Below, piece after piece: positions 61,643 through 64,000 of a stretch of 64,000 nt of DNA; position 1 is the stretch's first letter; each line of letters starts with the position of its first letter. The position numbers were made by a program, and so were the translations under genes. The notes beneath the pieces are model-generated. The model searched no databases and was not told where the DNA came from. It was given only the letters and a program-made list of their open reading frames with translations. Origin of the DNA: Natranaeroarchaeum sp042663585 (GTDB taxonomy: Archaea; Halobacteriota; Halobacteria; Halobacteriales; Natronoarchaeaceae); assembly GCF_042663585.1 (NCBI RefSeq), contig NZ_JBHTAN010000001.1:310001-374000 (forward strand), written 5' to 3'.

Positions 61643-62308
61643 TCAATCTGGCGTTTCACTCTCATCCATCAGGGAAGATATGATGAGTCGCTTGATTCCA
61701 CGTCGAAGCAGACCACTTGCTGCAGGTTGAGAGATATCCAGATCAGCGGCGACCTCGCTGAGAGTTGCGTTCCGTGGTTCTTCGAAGTACCCCGATCTGA
61801 ATGCGGCGAGGAGTGCTTCTCGCTGGCTATCGGTCAACCCGGCGTCCGTATTCCCCAAACCAGCGTATTCATTCACGCGCAGCAAATCGATATCAATGTC
61901 GTGCTGTTGTGCATAGTCCCAAAGATGAACTAGATCCGTTCGCTCGGGCATCCATACTGTTAGGATCCAGGCGCTTCCATCGTTTTCCATGTCGAGGATA
62001 ACACCATTCGCGGCCGAAATTACTGGTGAGAGGATCTTCGCTTTGTCTGTATACTCAAAGCTATATATCGCCTCCTTGTCTCTGGTTTCAATAACTCGTT
62101 CGAATTCGCCAATGGTACTATCATTCCGTAACCCGTCCTCGAACCGCTGGAAATCAGATGATTCTATGTAATAAAAGAACTTCCCCGACGTCGGGTCAGT
62201 TCCAGCCTCTGACACCGACTTGACTTTCGAACTTCGATCGTGACTGACTGACTGTGTGAGCACTATGTCAGGATGCTCGGCCCGGACAACGGCTTTAATA
62301 TCGGTCAT
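61643..62308 (-). CDS. HTH_10 (bacterio-opsin activator-type) transcriptional regulator
   Basis: 221 residues. The N-terminal two thirds is a BAT-like sensor domain (SGKFFYYIESSDFQRFEDGL; IYSFEYTDKAKILSPVISAA; DIDIDLLRVNEYAGLGNTDA). The C-terminal HTH_10 reads LTDSQREALLAAFRSGYFEE, ATLSEVAADLDISQPAASGL. Encoded 109 bp upstream of the LOV kinase gene on the same strand, so the two may form a signalling unit. The receiver-type partner could instead be the regulator at 26362. Confidence 0.83.
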   Translation of the reverse strand: MTDIKAVVRAEHPDIVLTQSVSHDRSSKVKSVSEAGTDPTSGKFFYYIESSDFQRFEDGLRNDSTIGEFERVIETRDKEAIYSFEYTDKAKILSPVISAANGVILDMENDGSAWILTVWMPERTDLVHLWDYAQQHDIDIDLLRVNEYAGLGNTDAGLTDSQREALLAAFRSGYFEEPRNATLSEVAADLDISQPAASGLLRRGIKRLIISSLMDESETPD

Positions 62309-62789
62309 TGTTCTGTAAAGTGATGGTTTCGTACATTAGGTGTTAGGATTATATTTGAGATACTTGATGTAAATATATTGCGATGCTTGTTACCGGGCTT
62401 ATACGGAGGTCGTGTGGTGGCTTAACTGAGTCGGTCAGTCGTAATTCTTGAATGCGAGGATGGGGTTCAATTTTTTCACGTCTCATGTGTCTCGTCAGAG
62501 CGGAAGATCAATTCAGAAATCACACACTTCACTCTTGAATTAGCTGGTTCAACGGACTCGTTCGCAGTTCTATCCCCTTTTTCAGATGCGACGGCTGAAC
62601 AGCGTTGTCCAGATGTACTCAAACCAACTGGCTTCGGACGACGGGGTGACCCCGGCAGGGAGGTAGATTTTTGATTCAGTAGCTCTGTCTTGATCATCAG
62701 CATGGTTTCTCTGTGTCATACAACTGAATAGAAGACTCGTAACCGCATTGTTCTGTAGCTTAAGCGTATAACCTGCTTATAAATAGCAA
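62309..62789. other. Intergenic gap
   Basis: 481 bp of mixed composition. A leftward 75-codon ORF at 62476-62703 is open but Ser/Arg-rich and not convincing. No other structure noticed. Confidence 0.45.
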
Positions 62790-63124
62790 GGAGAATACCT
62801 GCGGCTTTAGCTGCCCCCAGACATCACAGATTTCTGGTGTGGGAACGAGACCTGCGGTCTCGTTAACGCAGGCTGAATCCGACAACTCGGAATCAGTCTA
62901 CGTTTACTGGCCCCTCCGAGATTTCTCAATCCGTGTTTTGAACTGACAGGCAAGCCTACTCAGGAGCAGGAATCGGTTAGGAACGGACCGATTCCCGCCA
63001 GTCCTACGATGGCGGCCTGTCCGCCCCAAACAATGAGACAGTAATCGGAACCAGTCGGGTGAACGGTCGGTTCCTACTTTTCAGCAGCGAGAGAATCCCG
63101 CCGTTCACGGCGGGCGAGGATGTC
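62790..63124 (+). mobile_element. PATE/MITE-like derivative of an IS200/IS605-type element, copy 2
   Basis: Shares an ordered series of blocks with copy 1 at 47.0 kb: GCGGCTTTAGC stem at the left end, TGAATCCGACAAC, an ACTGACAGGCA block, GATGGCGGC...CCGCCCCAA hairpin (63011-63025), AGTAATCG-AACCAGT, and a right-end hairpin CCCGCCG/CGGCGGG (63097-63114) followed by GAGGATGTC. Stems are kept although their sequences differ. It has an extra hairpin ACGAGACC/GGTCTCGT near the left end. No coding capacity. Confidence 0.62.
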
Positions 63125-63137
63125 CCCCGGATATTAA

Positions 63138-63416
63138 TCACTCCTCGCGATCGGACAACCGCTCGGACAGCCGATCCAGCTTCTCTTGAGCGGACTCGCG
63201 GCGGTCTCGTGTTACCTCCGGTTGGTACTCCATCGAGACGATCTCCCCCGCTTCGAGCGTCACCGAAAGCACGCCCCCATCCGTTTGAGCGGGTTCGGGC
63301 AGACGATCAGCCGCGATATCCAGTTGCTCGATTACCTCCCCATCCTCCTCGAGCAGGATCACGGCGATATCGCCATCTTCGATCCGGTCGACAACGGCAG
63401 TGTAAGTCCCCTCCAT
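63138..63416 (-). CDS. DUF3006 family protein
   Basis: 92 residues: MEGTYTAVVDRIEDGDIAVI, LLEEDGEVIEQLDIAADRLP and a charged tail. The first 70 residues are the small beta-barrel of DUF3006. In bacteria and archaea the gene regularly follows a ComEC-like MBL-fold gene, as here (3-bp gap). Function not known. Confidence 0.85.
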   Translation of the reverse strand: MEGTYTAVVDRIEDGDIAVILLEEDGEVIEQLDIAADRLPEPAQTDGGVLSVTLEAGEIVSMEYQPEVTRDRRESAQEKLDRLSERLSDREE

Positions 63417-63419
63417 TGT

Positions 63420-64000
63420 TCACCCCACAACAGACGCGACAGTCCCATCAATCCCACTGCCCGAACTCCCTGCAACAAGCGGGCTGGGTGGCTGAAGGTT
63501 CGCCGTGTCGTCGGCGTCGGGCGTCTCCTCGAGGATATCCTCGGGAGCCGTCGAGAACGACTCCTGGGTCTCGATAGCAGTCGCCGTCCCATCGGTTCGG
63601 ACCACGATATCGCCGTGGACGCCCGTCCAGTACGTCTCGATATCCCGGTCGGCGAATCGGTCGAGCACGACGTCGTTCGGATGGCCGTACTGTGAGTCGT
63701 AGGCGCTCGAAATGATGGCCGTCTCGGGAGTCATGGTGTCCAGCAAGGCCTCGCTGGAGGAGGTCGAGGACCCGTGATGGCCGACTTTGTACACGTCGCC
63801 CTCGAGATCGCTTCCTTGTTCCTCGATCAGTTGTTGTTCGACATCGGTGTCGATGTCGCCGGTTGTCACGTACTGGAACTCGCCGATATCGAACGTCAGC
63901 ACGATACTGTTCTCGTTGACGTCGCTGCCGGTCTCCGTGGGCGGGTGCAACACCTGCGCGGAGACGGTCCCCGCAAGCGGCAGTTCGTCACCTCGTTCGA
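63420..64000 (-). CDS. ComEC-type MBL-fold hydrolase (C-terminal part, runs off window)
   Basis: At least 193 residues visible, continuing past 64000. NSIVLTFDIGEFQYVTTGDI, YKVGHHGSSTSSSEALLDTM (the late His motif of the ComEC C-terminal metallo-beta-lactamase domain), AIISSAYDSQYGHPNDVVLD, then a low-complexity tail ending IDGTVASVVG. Such stand-alone proteins are presumed secreted or cell-surface nucleases/phosphodiesterases in haloarchaea. The N-terminal HxHxDH motif is outside the window. Confidence 0.82.
   Translation of the reverse strand, partial: ERGDELPLAGTVSAQVLHPPTETGSDVNENSIVLTFDIGEFQYVTTGDIDTDVEQQLIEEQGSDLEGDVYKVGHHGSSTSSSEALLDTMTPETAIISSAYDSQYGHPNDVVLDRFADRDIETYWTGVHGDIVVRTDGTATAIETQESFSTAPEDILEETPDADDTANLQPPSPLVAGSSGSGIDGTVASVVG

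Noticed and set aside
62476..62703. 75-codon leftward ORF
   Set aside because: Composition unlike haloarchaeal proteins and no neighbour support.

Overview
The window comes from a halophilic archaeon (class Halobacteria). The evidence is the very acidic proteins, high GC with AT-rich intergenic islands, archaeal TATA-type promoters, a TFB, TrmB, bacterio-opsin-activator (HTH_10) regulators, Tat-type secretion signals, halocyanin and IS1341-type TnpB. The first 13 kb is compact, operonic and GC-rich. Most of the rest is accessory DNA: toxin-antitoxin pairs, plasmid-type replication genes, broken genes, insertion-sequence remnants and gene-poor AT-rich gaps. This fits a megaplasmid or a chromosomal island. 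No tRNA, rRNA or CRISPR array was seen.

Layout. 1-13.1 kb: a carbohydrate locus. A TrmB-type regulator, a TIM-barrel isomerase and a 2-hydroxyacid dehydrogenase run leftward. A Tat-lipoprotein binding protein, two permeases, two ATPases, a glycogen-debranching-type enzyme, a GH15-type glucoamylase and a glycerate kinase run rightward. Together they suggest import of an alpha-glucan oligosaccharide, cytoplasmic hydrolysis and entry into a semi-phosphorylative type of sugar catabolism. 13.1-26.2 kb: plasmid-like DNA with a primase-like pair, an APH-fold kinase, an EEP-family nuclease, TFB, a SWIM protein, PIN/RHH and winged-helix/MazF toxin-antitoxin pairs, a GC-hairpin region and an OB-fold protein. 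26.3-34.6 kb: a large REC-PAS-GAF-HTH_10 regulator, then a secreted-protein locus (DUF1102-like protein, signal peptidase I, second exported protein, DUF5305 membrane protein), an HTH regulator and a membrane glycosyltransferase. 34.6-46.9 kb: a mosaic with pseudogenes, a CNNM/CorC-type protein, an AbiEi/AbiEii-like pair, an IS1595-family element with a nonsense codon, an alpha/beta hydrolase and a two-gene lactate-utilisation (LUD) operon. 47-56.3 kb: a copper-handling island with an HMA chaperone, an Lrp/TRASH regulator, CopA, DUF5676, a Met/His-rich secreted protein, three SHOCT-tailed proteins, DUF302, a thioredoxin and a halocyanin. 56.3-64 kb: an IS1341-type TnpB element between broken genes, a LOV-containing hybrid histidine kinase, an HTH_10 regulator, DUF3006 and the end of a ComEC-like MBL-fold protein.

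Points most worth following up: (i) a 27-bp motif, alignable without gaps, occurs six times and only between genes; two pairs of copies each flank a single small gene like a cassette; (ii) a TnpB with a non-canonical RuvC-II motif shares its right-end hairpin with a TnpB-less, PATE-like element 9 kb away, and a second such element keeps the same hairpins with compensating changes; (iii) SHOCT tails recur on three proteins of the copper island, one of them a halocyanin; (iv) a secreted-protein/signal-peptidase locus resembles TasA/SipW loci. Pseudogenes were recognised by joining reading frames by eye; sequencing errors cannot be excluded from the sequence alone.
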